Shown here piece after piece: positions 31,301-40,360 of a stretch of 64,000 nt of DNA (its first letter is position 1; every line of letters starts with the position of its first letter). Origin of the DNA: Aphis gossypii (lineage: Eukaryota; Arthropoda; Insecta; Hemiptera; Aphididae); assembly GCF_020184175.1 (NCBI RefSeq), contig NC_065530.1, positions 44,493,260-44,557,259 of the forward strand, read 5' to 3'. The notes beneath the pieces were generated by a model. The model had not been told where the DNA came from, did not search any database, and was given only the letters and a program-made list of their open reading frames with translations. The translations under genes and the position numbers were made by a program.

Positions 31301-34300
31301 TTAAGTCAAATTGTTTAGATATTTTTAGAACGAATATTATTTAACAATTTATCTATCTATTTTAAACATATATTGTTCAGTATATTTTTAAATTTAAAAT
31401 AATAATATCAACTATTAAACATAGCAATACAGTTTATGATCAATTTTATAATAAGTATTTCTCATATTAACCTAAACAAGATGGGAGAAGAATTATTAAC
31501 TATAATTTACATTTAATTCAACATCAATCAAACAAGATGTACATTGTACATCCATTATTTTTCTATTGGAAGAATTCATTTCGGAAGTTAAAGAATCCTG
31601 TAAGCTTGTCATTGAAAAGGGATTCTATATAGGCAATTTTCATGACATTTAACGAAATACTACCAATGTAATATTAGTACCAGTTCTGATCCAAAAATAT
31701 ACACTTAAAATATGGTATAATACAAAAAAACTCCAAAAAAGACTAATAAATTATTATATTAATTGTACGAAATGAAAATATTTTAACTATTATTTTTTGT
31801 GTATAATGTTGCCTATATATAACTCCTTGAACAGTAACCCTCTGAATTAATTAATAATGCAATAAAATTATTAAGTAATTTATTTGAAAAAATATTATGA
31901 TTTATGACAAAGCACTCCACCATTAACTATTACTTATTTGTATTAATAAATAAAATTATTCACTGTTTTTTTACATAACATATTTTATTTTTTCTTGTTT
32001 ATTGGAACTAATAATTATGTTTGCTTAAATATTTTTCTTACAGACTACTGTCAACTAAATATATTAAATAAAACTAATAATAATATAAATTATATTTACC
32101 TGGGCCACATTTTCGAAATGTTCATGACTTTTTTGATAAACCCGAGCTTTTTGCAATGTCCGTCCAATTCCAGTATTCTTTCTTAAAAACACTTCTCCGT
32201 GATTAGACAACCAGTCAAGAACCTAAAAATGTATTCATAGAATTAACATATTACGCCTAAAAATAAAAATAAAAATAATTGTGACATATTAATACTTGTT
32301 TGACATCTTCTTGAAATAATCGTAATGCTAATTTCTGATGAAGTCTTATCTTTTTAGAATGCCATCGATGTTCTAGACTTCTATGATGATTTAAAATTTG
32401 GTGTATGACAGCAAGTACATGACTGGCGCCTTCTGAATAATCAGCTGCAGCTTGTTGATGGTTTGTTCCAACTGTCTTAGTTGTGTTTGCTGAAGAATCT
32501 GATCCACTATCCAACTATAAGTAAGAGAAAATATAGGCTTGTAAATTATAATTATGTTTGAGACAAAACTAGCTGAAGCTACAAGCAAATTTCATGCGTG
32601 TTAAAAAAGCTTACATGTTTATGATGTTGTTCAGCGACTGGTGTCAAGTCACTTTGGTTACACACCTGAACCAAATGGTCTAACTGATAGAGCAGCTTCT
32701 TACTCGTGCTATGAACCTAACCCAAACCAAAAATAATTCCCGTCATGCATTTTAGATAAATATTAATATATTTGCTTTTAATGACAGTTAATTATTTTAA
32801 ATGCCCATAAACCAAAGTGTTGAGATATAAGGAATAAACCATAGCCAATGCACAAGTTGCCATCAAATTCTAACCAAGGCTTTAGTCATTTTGTTTAAGG
32901 ATTCTGGGTTATCGAAGAATCCATAAAATTGTACAATAATGGAACATACATTTTTTTGTGGAGAATTGCCATAATGTATAAATGGTACATTGCTTGGAGG
33001 AGTTGGAAAACTTTCACAGACTTGTACCAAAGTATCCAGCCCATTTAATAGGCTTTGATACCCATTATAAACCTATATTGGTCTCAAAAATTTAAGTTTT
33101 GTTAGGAGAAAATATGATAAATAATTTACCTCAGTATATGCTTGACACATGAGTTCGTACAAATTCTGATGTTGATGAATTGAATTTTCTAACACCATAA
33201 TTTCATTTGGTATGGTAACATTTTCTATGGCCTCATCCCAGTTTGGTACATTTTCAACATACTAAAGCAAATATAAAATTGTTCAAAAAATATTTAGATT
33301 TTAAAGTATAAATTCATACCTGCTGAGCTTTATGATGAAATAAAACAGATAATGCTAACACTGATGTCCGTTCATCTAATCCGGCAGCAAACTGTTTCCA
33401 TGTTCTATCTAATCGTTGAGCAACTGTTCTTATATGATTAGAAGCATAATGTCCAGATTCTATCATACGATGTGCAACAGCTACAATACGATTTATGTTC
33501 ACGTACACATTCTAAAAGTATTAAATGTATTTAAAATAGTTCTTAATTTAATTAACATTAAAAACTATACCATGGAACTCATGGTGAAATGATTGTGCTC
33601 TTCTTGTATATCTTTGGCAAGCTGATAGGAATGTCCAATTTCAACATAACTCATCAAAAATACATCCCGATTATGACAAATCCAATCAAACATCTAATTA
33701 AATAATTATATTACATTATATAATATTATTATAATATAATAAATATTAAACATAAACTTAAGCATCACAATAAAATACATAATAACACTTTACCTTTTCA
33801 CAATCTTGTTCAAACAGTCTCAACTGGAAGCATTGATCTAATTTAAGTTTTTTATGCTGCCATAGCTGTAATACATGTTTATGAGATGTTCTAATGGTAT
33901 CCAATTGCTGAAGTATTTGTGGTACAGATGCTTGTAAATCTGGATTACTAATACCATTGCTAGCTTCACTATCACGTCCAGAATAACCAGAATCATAACC
34001 ACTATTATTATCTCCAGATAATCTGAGCATGAATTAATAATAATTAATAAATATATTTGAATAAATGTTTTGTTAAATGAGATTACCTTTGCAAAAGTTG
34101 TTGACCAGCTAAATCCATATCCTCTACTGGAGTCTTAAGTACTTTCTTTTTCATGTCGGTATGAAAGTCAAGGGCAAGTTTGGCACCTGCAATATCATCT
34201 CTACAATCGTTACGACTTAAATCTTCTTGTAAATCATCTAATCGATCTAACAAATCAGCTGCTTGCCACATGAATTCTTCAATACTCTATAAATAATAAT

Positions 34301-36196
34301 TAAAAAAATATATATATAATTAAAAAATAAAAGGTTGATGAATTAATTTTTACTCACTAGTCTAATATCAATCCATTGGGCATGATCATAGTGTAAAGAT
34401 CCATCGAGATCTGATGTCAATTGTGTAGAATCTATAAACTTAGATAAGCCTTCTAAATTAACCATCGTTGTCTAAAAAAAATCCATGAATTACATTACAT
34501 TTTTTTTATAAAGGATATATTAAAATTAATAAAGTTATTACTTCAAATTTATATTTATGACTAGCCATGCTGGTTCGTTGTTTATGCCAAAAATTATCAG
34601 GTTTTACAACGTAAACAGCATACACATGGTTCCCATTGCCTCCAGCACACCAATCTTGGAGGGCTTTCAAGATTGGCTTGACAGATGACCAGCCAGAACC
34701 ACCTCGCATATCAATCACAGCTACTAAACCTGATTCTCTAGCTTCACACCTAAAAATTAAACAGATAAATTAAATTTTATTAACTAGCAAAATAATATTA
34801 AATTTAATAATTTGACATTTATAGACTATAAGAAGACATATAAAATTAGATTTTGAAAATCTTGTGTTTATCTTTTACAAAATCCTTTAATTTATTCTAA
34901 GTTTGACATATGTAATCAGTAGTAACTAAATTATTCTATATTATACTGTGTAGCGATAAAAAAGTTTTAAAAAAATCTATTAAAATATTAATGAATTCTT
35001 TGTAAAAATTATTTAAAAAAAATTAGAGCCATAATAATTAGGTATAAGCCATGAATTATAAATTTAATTTTAATATTTAGAGCCTAAAGTATACACAGGG
35101 CTTATAAACCATTTTTTAAATTAAGTGATCGTGACTATTTCTATTAATATTATGTCTATAATCTATATACGCTTTACATTATATGACTAATTGGCTCTAA
35201 ATAACGGTCGTATAAACGTCTTAATATGAAGAATATGTGAAAAGTAAATGATATTCCAATTGCATTTAGGTGTACATCTTTGGCAGTGCACGAAAAAAGG
35301 TGATGTATTTATCGCACTTAAAGCCAAAATATCATCGCATATTCAACACAAAAATAAATGCAAAATTCCAAAGTACAATTTGATCCAGAATCATTGAAAA
35401 TCAGACCATAGTATGAAAAACAGTCCTTTTCCATTTAACGAGATATTTCGTACTAGGGTAACCAACAGAAAATATCGCGATTACCCGCTTAGAAATATCG
35501 TACAAAATCTACTATTTTAACCGCGGTATAAATTTGGCGACTGCCGTTAATTGATCCGTCTCATAAAAAAGTGATTGTCGCCGGCCTTTTTCTATTTATT
35601 TGTGGTTCAGTTTGATTCTCAATTAAACGTAATAATATGCATATTTAATGGTATAATGCTACACTACGAAATTGTAACAAAATTAGTTTTTTATATATGT
35701 TTGTAGTATCGTAATTTCATGCCAGATAAAATGCGTAACTGAGGATTAAGAGAGTTGAGAGAAAAATAATATGTCAACTATATTATTCACATAAAGGTAA
35801 ATAGACAACCTACTCTTACTCGTAATCATATACACATCTACAATCGTTATTGGTATTACTTAAAATTATTATGTTTGTATATTATTTTATATTTATATGT
35901 TTTATAAAATTGTTATTATTGTACCTATACATTAGTAAAATTCAAATACAATTATTAAAACACACATGACTAAATTAATATTTTCAAATATAATAATACG
36001 GAATAAAAATTACTTACGGAGGTATAGATCCAAAATATTGCAATAACCGTCGATAGTCTTCAAGTTTGGCTCGTTCTCTTCTTGGAGTAGAGGGAAATGT
36101 AACTACAGGCGCCCCTCGTTTGTCTCGACCACCTGTGAGGAATGCGATCTTCTCTTGAAGAAGACCCATCACTTCTAGAGCTCGGACACTATCCAT
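5939..36196 (-). CDS. trio: Trio-type Rho guanine nucleotide exchange factor, 24 exons, 3'-partial
   Basis: Spliced product of 1,639 residues, open at the C-terminal side. Domain order: SEC14/CRAL-TRIO about residues 1-150, spectrin repeats about 165-1230, DH1 about 1283-1465, PH1 about 1470-1595, then an acidic/serine linker. DH1 contains LIKPVQRITKYQLLL and the KANDALH motif; the matching Asn-Asp pair is needed for exchange in vertebrate Trio. The family loads GTP onto Rac/RhoG at membranes to steer actin, axon guidance and cell migration. All 24 exons have GT-AG borders and join without a phase break. Insects usually have a single Trio/Kalirin relative, so orthology is likely. SH3 and the second DH-PH expected in the long form are not in the window and should lie left of base 1. 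The start ATG at 36196 is chosen because it precedes the SEC14 domain and the exon begins 7 bases upstream after an acceptor. Confidence 0.93.
6080..6321 (-). CDS. trio: trio exon 23 (PH1 domain)
   Basis: TSELGVTEHIEGDECKFAVW, GRAPISDYRIVLKAS and KQTWVKKLREVIQE give the PH core and its C-terminal helix with the invariant Trp. It is followed by a proline/serine tail, MPKSPAKLKPDSQRSS. Two-base split codon. Confidence 0.93.
6389..7136 (-). CDS. trio: trio exon 22 (DH1 domain and start of PH1)
   Basis: 250 codons. FIMAELLQTERTYVKDLDVC opens DH1. LEKYETMPEDVGHCFVTWA, SYLIKPVQRITKY-type helix (AAYLIKPVQRITKYQLLLKD) and VPRKANDALHLSLLEG follow. PH1 begins with RERHCFLFELYLVFAKHVKD and KYLYKNKLM. 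The Asn-Asp of KANDALH sits where the exchange-critical pair lies in vertebrate Trio GEF1, so the domain is predicted active. Confidence 0.95.
7219..7380 (-). CDS. trio: trio exon 21 (linker before DH1)
   Basis: FELEKSLGIQEHIDTRDLSF and an acidic linker, then LKELNEEKRRSARRKE, the conserved entry to the first DH domain. Two-base split codon at AAGA|GTAAGT. Confidence 0.92.
7444..7643 (-). CDS. trio: trio exon 20 (last spectrin repeat)
   Basis: Encodes DETRHLLHEHNEFKTSAKET, then REKVKLLIQLADNLVEKGHA and a helix ending FSSRMDKYR, closely matching the family KERVKLLIQLADGFCEKGHAHA. Two-base split codon. Confidence 0.93.
7704..8150 (-). CDS. trio: trio exon 19 (two spectrin-repeat segments)
   Basis: 149 codons. 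VCSVMDSLEREYRREEDWCG begins the exon. Later come HQEQKEAFLKACTLARRTAE, RKKRLDQCQQFVLFDKSAKQ and AMEWIHNAGEQYLNTHT. The EEDWCGG and KEAFLKACTLARR strings are hallmarks of Trio/Kalirin. Phase 0; donor CAG|GTTTGT. Confidence 0.94.
8254..8445 (-). CDS. trio: trio exon 18 (spectrin repeat)
   Basis: 64 codons: KTHSAAVQVKQLAESLVASN, NHYDSTTVKEMAVEV, KRWQQLVTCAEERHKLV and ASLNFYKTAEQ. All four blocks have close equivalents in vertebrate Trio. Phase 0. Confidence 0.93.
8504..8623 (-). CDS. trio: trio exon 17 (spectrin repeat)
   Basis: 40 codons: VISWIRNGESMLSANFTIPN then LKKEHEQFQVAIE, matching WIRNGESMLNAG...REHEQFQHAIE of vertebrate Trio. Phase 0. Confidence 0.93.
8713..8895 (-). CDS. trio: trio exon 16 (spectrin repeat)
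   Basis: 61 codons: VLDKSGVGVMADSQYTAQTR then VQVLLEFLHERHMDLVELSE, matching family RVQDLLEFLHEKQQELDL. Phase 0 donor CAA|GTAAAC. Confidence 0.92.
9027..9194 (-). CDS. trio: trio exon 15 (spectrin repeat)
   Basis: 56 codons beginning VSSQLELWANELERNQNEVI and ending QALEQGEQLAQ; heptad-like helix. Phase 0 both ends. Confidence 0.9.
9195..9819 (-). other. trio intron 14
   Basis: 625 bases of AT-rich intron. Nothing else recognised. Confidence 0.6.
9820..9991 (-). CDS. trio: trio exon 14 (spectrin repeat)
   Basis: Completes a split arginine, then SGGVTAEMDPTGSVAAVDAA and LWATRKLKLDLCLRLRIFER ending DALE. The RKLKL...LRIFERDA string is conserved in the family. Phase 0 donor GAA|GTAAGA. Confidence 0.92.
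9992..11920 (-). other. trio intron 13 (1.9 kb)
   Basis: AT-rich with A/T homopolymer runs. I see no exon, RNA gene or clear transposon end in it. Confidence 0.6.
11921..12093 (-). CDS. trio: trio exon 13 (spectrin repeat)
   Basis: Encodes LQGWLDELRAETDGCDEAAD and further helix to EGEALLQEL. It corresponds to the LWTWLEELQKEL segment of vertebrate Trio. Two-base split codon at the donor GAG|GTAATC. Confidence 0.88.
12344..12535 (-). CDS. trio: trio exon 12 (spectrin repeat)
   Basis: 64 codons beginning NTYTNAEKLLTAAEELSQTG and ending RRRRLQRAVNFYTHQSE. NTYTNA(E/D)KLL..AE(E/Q)L.QTGECD is a strong family match. Phase 0 both ends. Confidence 0.93.
12650..12866. mobile_element. short hAT-like inverted-repeat element
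   Basis: Left end CAGTGATTCCCGAAC and right end ...GGTTAGGAAACACTG are imperfect inverted repeats. Flanks are TTATATAC and CTATATAC, an 8-base duplication with one mismatch. The 217-base size, CAGTG end and 8-base duplication point to a non-autonomous hAT element. Confidence 0.6.
13490..13800. repeat. degenerate copy of the dispersed AT-rich repeat family
   Basis: Contains strings shared with 30.2-30.9, 42.0-42.3, 48.1-48.7 and 55.86-56.0 kb, such as AAGTATTTACAGTTATTAG. It is too diverged to place its ends. Confidence 0.35.
16328..16352. repeat. (TA)n microsatellite
   Basis: Run of about a dozen TA units. A shorter one lies near 16010-16025. Confidence 0.8.
17445..17882. mobile_element. 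inverted-repeat element (MITE) with long arms
   Basis: The outer ends match in opposite orientation: CTTAGATCATATACAA at the left, TTGTATATGATCTAAG at the right. A second long matching block pairs GTCGCGAGTTATGTGA...CTACTACGCATGCGC near 17570-17612 with its complement near 17783-17815. The AT-rich centre has no open frame. The left arm is interrupted by the 36-base palindrome at 17492..17527. Confidence 0.65.
17492..17527. mobile_element. 36-bp palindromic insertion with exact 8-bp target duplication
   Basis: Arms are CACGATTAAAGATAT and its complement around a 6-base centre. The palindrome is flanked on both sides by TTTAGGTT (17484-17491 and 17528-17535). It sits inside the left arm of the surrounding inverted-repeat element and is absent from the right arm. 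The right arm lacks both the palindrome and the second flank copy, consistent with insertion. Confidence 0.7.
21300..21800 (-). promoter_or_regulatory. GC-richer island in the giant trio intron
   Basis: CpG-containing sequence (e.g. around 21370-21440) within very AT-rich intron. A minus-strand donor-like site, GAC|GTAAGTG, lies at 21654, and an (ATT)n run at about 21731-21770. It could be an internal promoter or leader exon; no coding frame was recognised. Confidence 0.25.
21731..21770. repeat. (ATT)n microsatellite
   Basis: About a dozen ATT units with one interruption. Confidence 0.8.
27516..28210 (-). promoter_or_regulatory. GC-richer island with minus-strand donors, possible internal trio first exon
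   Basis: The most GC-rich stretch of the giant intron. Two good minus-strand donors occur: TTCG|GTGAGT (exon would end at 27516) and CTACAG|GTACTT (exon would end at 27838). Just before the second, ATG CTA CAG ends in phase 0, the phase needed to enter exon 12. This could start a transcript lacking the SEC14 domain. ATG context is weak and the idea rests only on sequence. Confidence 0.3.
28503..31020. repeat. long dispersed repeat, copy A
   Basis: From 28503 to about 30004 it matches 56031..57554 nearly base for base in the same orientation, including TTTTGCAATTGGGAACRGAA near the left end. Homology resumes at 30416 (TTTTTGAATAATAACAAATA) with 57555. About 410 bases between are absent in copy B. 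The right part is shared with the element at 41596..42640. No open frame of useful length; no terminal repeats were fixed. Confidence 0.75.
32100..32222 (-). CDS. trio: trio exon 11 (spectrin repeat, before the giant intron)
   Basis: 41 codons VLDWLSNHGEVFLRKNTGIG followed by RTLQKARVYQKSHEHFENVA. Donor CAG|GTAAAT opens the 19.6-kb intron. Confidence 0.92.
32257..32295 (-). other. trio intron between exons 10 and 11 (part)
   Basis: Short AT-rich intron start (32223..32295 in full), about 73 bases, typical of the compact introns in this exon cluster. Confidence 0.7.
32296..32514 (-). CDS. trio: trio exon 10 (spectrin repeat)
   Basis: 73 codons: serine/threonine linker LDSGSDSSANTTKTVGTN, then a helix containing HVLAVIHQILNHHRSLEHRW and IRLHQKLALRLFQEDVKQ, matching vertebrate Trio VIHEVLHHQR...RLHQRLQLCVFQQDV. 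Phase 0 both sides. Confidence 0.92.
32615..32716 (-). CDS. trio: trio exon 9b (alternative copy of exon 9a)
   Basis: 34 codons, phase 0 at both ends, starting VHSTSKKLLYQLDHLVQVC and ending QHHKH, with acceptor GGTTAG|GTTCAT and donor CAT|GTAAGC. Shares V, LL, LD and LVQVC positions with exon 9a. It fits between exon 8 and exon 10 equally well, so mutually exclusive use is likely; inclusion of both would also keep frame. Confidence 0.8.
32950..33072 (-). CDS. trio: trio exon 9a (first of a duplicated exon pair)
   Basis: 41 codons, phase 0 at both ends, starting VYNGYQSLLNGLDTLVQVC and ending in a proline/asparagine-rich loop. It resembles exon 9b just downstream, which starts with the same pattern and phase. 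Acceptor ...TATAG|GTTTATAA, donor AAT|GTATGT. Probably used instead of 9b. Confidence 0.82.
33130..33261 (-). CDS. trio: trio exon 8 (spectrin repeat)
   Basis: 44 codons: YVENVPNWDEAIENVTIPNE, then a helix ending HQHQNLYELMCQAYTE. Followed by a very short (57-base) intron before exon 9a. Confidence 0.88.
33320..33511 (-). CDS. trio: trio exon 7 (spectrin repeat)
   Basis: 64 codons beginning NVYVNINRIVAVAHRMIESG, then HYASNHIRTVAQRLDRTWK and AAGLDERTSVLALSVLFHHK. Very close to vertebrate Trio in this part. Phase 0 both ends. Confidence 0.92.
33571..33693 (-). CDS. trio: trio exon 6 (spectrin repeat)
   Basis: 41 codons beginning MFDWICHNRDVFLMSYVEIG and ending EEHNHFTMSSM, matching the family FDWI...YTEIG...HNHF pattern. 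GT-AG borders, phase 0 both sides. Confidence 0.9.
33794..34022 (-). CDS. trio: trio exon 5 (spectrin repeat, serine/glycine insert)
   Basis: Starts with a low-complexity NNSGYDSGYSGRD stretch, then the conserved LQLWQHKKLKLDQCFQLRLF helix ending FEQDCEK. Phase 0 donor AAG|GTAAAG. Confidence 0.92.
34087..34286 (-). CDS. trio: trio exon 4 (first spectrin-like segment)
   Basis: Helical SIEEFMWQAADLLDRLDDLQ followed by KKKVLKTPVEDMDLAGQQLL, a string conserved in vertebrate Trio. Ends with a two-base split arginine codon. Confidence 0.9.
34358..34471 (-). CDS. trio: trio exon 3 (end of SEC14 domain)
   Basis: 38 codons in phase 0: TTMVNLEGLSKFIDSTQLTS, then DLDGSLHYDHAQWIDIRL. This matches the conserved SLEGLTK and Y(N/D)H.(E/Q)WI end of the family SEC14 domain. 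Donor CTA|GTGAGT. Confidence 0.92.
34542..34749 (-). CDS. trio: trio exon 2 (SEC14 domain)
   Basis: Encodes CEARESGLVAVIDMRGGSGW and later VVKPDNFWHKQRTSMASHK. The IDMRG and KPDNFWQKQR-like strings are typical of the Trio SEC14 domain. It completes the split proline codon of exon 1 and ends in phase 0 at GAA|GTAATA. Confidence 0.92.
34750..36017 (-). other. trio intron 1
   Basis: 1.27 kb between exons 1 and 2. No further exon or repeat end recognised, though a less AT-rich patch lies near 35270-35600. Confidence 0.6.
36018..36196 (-). CDS. trio: trio exon 1 (start codon, SEC14 domain begins)
   Basis: Begins MDSVRALEVMGLLQEKIAFL and carries GGRDKRGAPVVTFP, the opening of the Trio SEC14 domain. 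An acceptor AG lies at 36204-36205, so the exon probably starts at 36203 with 7 bases of leader and the true first exon is non-coding and further right. The donor is TCC|GTAAGTA and leaves a two-base split codon. Confidence 0.9.
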
Positions 36197-37139
36197 AGTA
36201 AACCTTTAAAAATAAAACAAACTTCTATTTTTACTCCAATTTTTAGACGTTATCATAAATTTTATATTTTAATTTATAATTATTATAGTAATATATTGAT
36301 TAAATTTAAAGAAAAAAAGCTGTATCGAACGCAACATACAACAAGCTCTTGTGATGATCATTGTCATATTAAGTCTACTTATTCAAATTAAATTAAAATT
36401 ATGAATGCATAACGTCTTGTGTACATATTATGCCAAGTTTTCATAATATTAATACATCGTGATCAGAAGTGAACACCACCAATATAATGAACATAGGCCA
36501 TAGTCCAAATATGGTTTTAATTATTCGTGATTTTTTTTTTTATCTTTTTTTCCCGAAAATATAATAAAATACCAATTACTATAAAGATAAAATCATAACA
36601 GTCTATAAAACGTTTGTATAGTAGTTCAATGACTTTAAAAATACCTAATACCAATACATAATGTATACTAATTGCACAATAATATACATACATATTAAAA
36701 TAAATATAATTTTACAGTTTAGACTACTCTAAAAACCTGAAACAAATATTTAAAATGAATAATAAATAATAAATTTAACAAAAAAGTTGACCATTTATAC
36801 AATTAATAGAAAAAACAAATAACAATTACAATCAATATAAATTCTAAGTTTATAATTTTTACAATCAAATGTTGAACCTTACGCCGTTAACAATTGATAA
36901 CCTATCCTATGTCATTCAATCCGCACTTGTCCAAAATTATATTGCATACATATTTTTAAAAAAAAAAAAAAAACTTTTTAAAAATGTCTAGGTAGACACT
37001 TTAAAATTTAAAAACTCATTCAAACCTCAGGTAAATGGTTATTTATTATAGTTATCACATTAAGAAAATATTACCCAATATAATAAATAAAATAAATCTA
37101 CAATAGGTACTATATATATTACAGTATACATAGTGTTCG

Positions 37140-37630
37140 ATCTCTCGATATCGTCGTGATTATTATTCGTATCGATTCTAGGTATTCGGCAGTGGTCGTA
37201 CAGGTTTTTTATTATTATTATTTTTTGTATTGGGTATACAGAAAACAATGCCTTTTGCGTAATTTATAGCGTACAGTATTATATAATGTATAGCCGCCAC
37301 ACTGCACAGACCATGGAACCCGGTGGCGATTTCTGCCCAGCTCCACGACCGAGTCGAACGCAATATCGAACACCGCCAACTGCCGCAGCGCACGTACATT
37401 TTTATAACGCCAACTATACTACTACACCGCCACAGTTGGTTTTCGTCTCATCTTTTTTTTTTTTTTAATTAATTAATCACGTACACACGACAGACGACGG
37501 GCTCCCGCAGAACATAATATGTACCATACATAATAAATAATAATATTATTTTATCGTATATTCTCAATATCACGCAATGGATGGTTCTCGCCGAGAGCCG
37601 ACCGCCGTAGGTCTGGTATAGAAATGACCG
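37140..37630 (-). promoter_or_regulatory. GC-richer island upstream of trio exon 1
   Basis: CpG-containing patches at 37295-37400 and 37570-37625 lie about 1 kb upstream of the coding start. A proximal promoter or leader exon is possible. No splice donor on the minus strand stood out, so this is only positional. Confidence 0.25.
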
Positions 37631-39889
37631 CCAATCGTACGATGATACAATGTTCAGGAATCTCTAAATTTCTAACTACTGGTACAACACGAATAAAATT
37701 TTCTCTCATTCACCAAGAGTTTAAGCTAACGCGTAGTTTTATTATAGTATTAACATACCATACTATAATCAAGCAACGCAACTATCTAAAAACAAATATA
37801 CACAAAACACCTACAACAATTCGCCTACGTTTAAAAATAAATATAAACAAAATAATTTTAAATAATAAAAGGAATCGTTCGTAATTTTATTTAAAAATTA
37901 TATTCAATATATTATGTCATATAATCAAGTATAATACATAATCGTACAAGATTACAAAAATAATTTGCGAAGTTCAGACACATTTTATTAGAGGAACCTC
38001 TGATAGAATCGTTCACAATTTGTAATACAAAATTCGAACCTGTAGTACACAACGTCATTGCGTCAATTATAGTAATAAATAATATAATACCTATTATATT
38101 ATGTACAACAGTAAACAGTATACACCTACACATTCTTCCACTATACTCGACTCTTTGAAACATCATTTGTATTCATTAAACTTACGATATTATAAAAAAT
38201 AATAATAATCCAAAGGTTGAAAGAATACATTATATATCTTAAAATGTAAACCTTATGTATAATATTAATGTAACATTTTAGATACGCGGTTGAAAACTTG
38301 TTTATAAAATCAATTACTTCGATTATCAATAGAAACAAAAATCAAGCACAAAATAGATACTTAAACAAGTTAAAATATGAAATAAAAAAGAATTGCGGTA
38401 ACTACTCAACCATTGCAGCATTAAAGAAATAAGAAGCTTAAAAATAATCAATAGTTTCTATAGCGATTTAATGACTTCAGCATTCTATCCATTACAATTT
38501 GCGGTTGATTGCACTGTTGTAAAAAAAAAAAAAAAAATATTGAATAACTTTGAATGGTTTTGTATTTTTTTTAAAGAATATTTTTCTTACGTTCTATACT
38601 CAAAGCGTATCGATTTAAAGTTCTAAATATAATATATAGATCTGATCACACAAATTTATAATTATATTTTAATAATTTGCTAACAAAACTAAAAAGTATA
38701 AAATAGTGCGTTCATTGAAAAATTATTTAAAAATCTGAGAAATTCGATAAACTTTAAAGATTTAGTACTATAAAAATATAGTTTGTATACTGTTTTTTGT
38801 ATACTTATCTAGCTATTATATAAACTTTTATGTATACAATATACATATATAAATTACAAATTTATAAATGATTAATCTAAAATAAATCCATTTTATAATT
38901 CAATTTGTTTTTAAATATTTGTTTATAAATTATAATAACGACTATTAAAAAAGTATAATATGTAATCATAGACATCGCCCCTTTTTAAACTGCAATATTA
39001 AAATGATATGTTTGTTTTACAAGAAGAAGTAATACATTTTTAAATTTAATTATTCACAGTAACCTAAATATAATCATCAACTGCAATAAAATACTAAACA
39101 TGGAAATATATCTAGATATAAATTTAATTATTATTTAACTTTATACTTTATACTAATCTTTTAGTTTACTAATTATTCTAAAGAAAATTTTGGAATTAAC
39201 TATTCACATAAATAAAAACTATAGAAGTTTAAATTGGAAGTATTCGTAATCATTGTCTCTGAATTAAGTGATTGCGGTTTAGTAATAAGTGATCTGTATG
39301 TTTTATATATTATATTAATAACTCTATATAATTTACCTATACAAATTATGACCACTTTAATTTTTTTCGAATAAATATCAGGAAAAAAAACATTTTTTTT
39401 TTTTTAAATTTAAGTTTCTCAGACATCTAATTATAATATCAACTAAACTTATTGTTAACAGAATTACATATTTTTGACAGTTAAAAAATAGATAACAATA
39501 ATAGCAATCACAAATCAATAAGGAAGATAATCCTAACCTAAAGGCAAAAATACATTTAAAATTATCTACCTAATTAATTTGATACAAAAGGAATTACAAT
39601 ATGAATTAACTATTTAATGATACGTGAAAATACTATAAAAATACTCTTTATCACTTTAAAGTTATAAAGAGAAACCAATTTATTACTCAAATATTAAAAA
39701 GACGTTTTACGTATATTTAGGTTAATAAAACTAGAACCTTTTATAATAAACTATGAACCTCATTGTTTATGAACAATTTAGACAACAAATACATGGGAAA
39801 ATAATATTTCATTATAGTCATTACACAATATTTTTTACTACACACTTTCCGCTGTGTTCTACAGTTTTAGTAAAAACATAATTTATTGA

Positions 39890-39917
39890 CACAATTAAAG
39901 ATATGTCTTTAATCGTG
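39890..39917. mobile_element. 28-bp palindromic insertion with exact 8-bp target duplication
   Basis: CACAATTAAAGATAT followed directly by GTCTTTAATCGTG, nearly self-complementary, flanked on both sides by TTTATTGA (39882-39889 and 39918-39925). Same ends as the elements at 17492..17527 and 54917..55000. Confidence 0.7.
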
Positions 39918-40269
39918 TTTATTGAACACCTTTTTTATCACTAGATCTACAATTATTCTCACTTTTCAGTGATCTCTTTAATACTTTATAAAATCAATAA
40001 AATAAAAAAACACGCAAGTATAATTTTAGTATAGCCTAATAATATTTACAACCAGAACCAAAACGAATAAAATAAATGGTATCTACAACTTGCAATTGTA
40101 AAACTAATTTCAGCTTTTATTGTAGTTATATATATACTAATAGAATTCACATTTGCATCATTAATCAACCTTCAAAGAATACCTATACCCTTACCTATTC
40201 TTATTTCTTGCCTTTCATGTTTGGACATTTTAAATTTTGTGTACAAATTATACACACACAGAAAGGTGG

Positions 40270-40360
40270 TTGAGTGGGTAGGTACCTATAACTCTGCTGT
40301 CTCTGTTGTACATTAAGTTTTGAGTACGTCGCTGTAATAGATGTGTTAAATGTATGTGAA
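40270..40360. repeat. fragment of dispersed repeat family
   Basis: Shares the GTACGTC.CT.TAATAGATGT block with 29840-29880 and 57385-57415. Only a fragment. Confidence 0.35.

Larger units (their letters stand above)
12536..32099 (-). other. giant trio intron (about 19.6 kb)
   Basis: Between exons 11 and 12, which join in phase 0 (…ENVAQ / NTYTNAEK…). No protein exon was recognised inside. It holds transposon remnants (12650..12866, 13490..13800, 17445..17882, 28503..31020), simple repeats, and GC-richer islands near 21.3-21.7 and 27.5-28.2 kb with minus-strand donor-like sites. The remainder is AT-rich sequence in which I see no gene. Confidence 0.8.
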
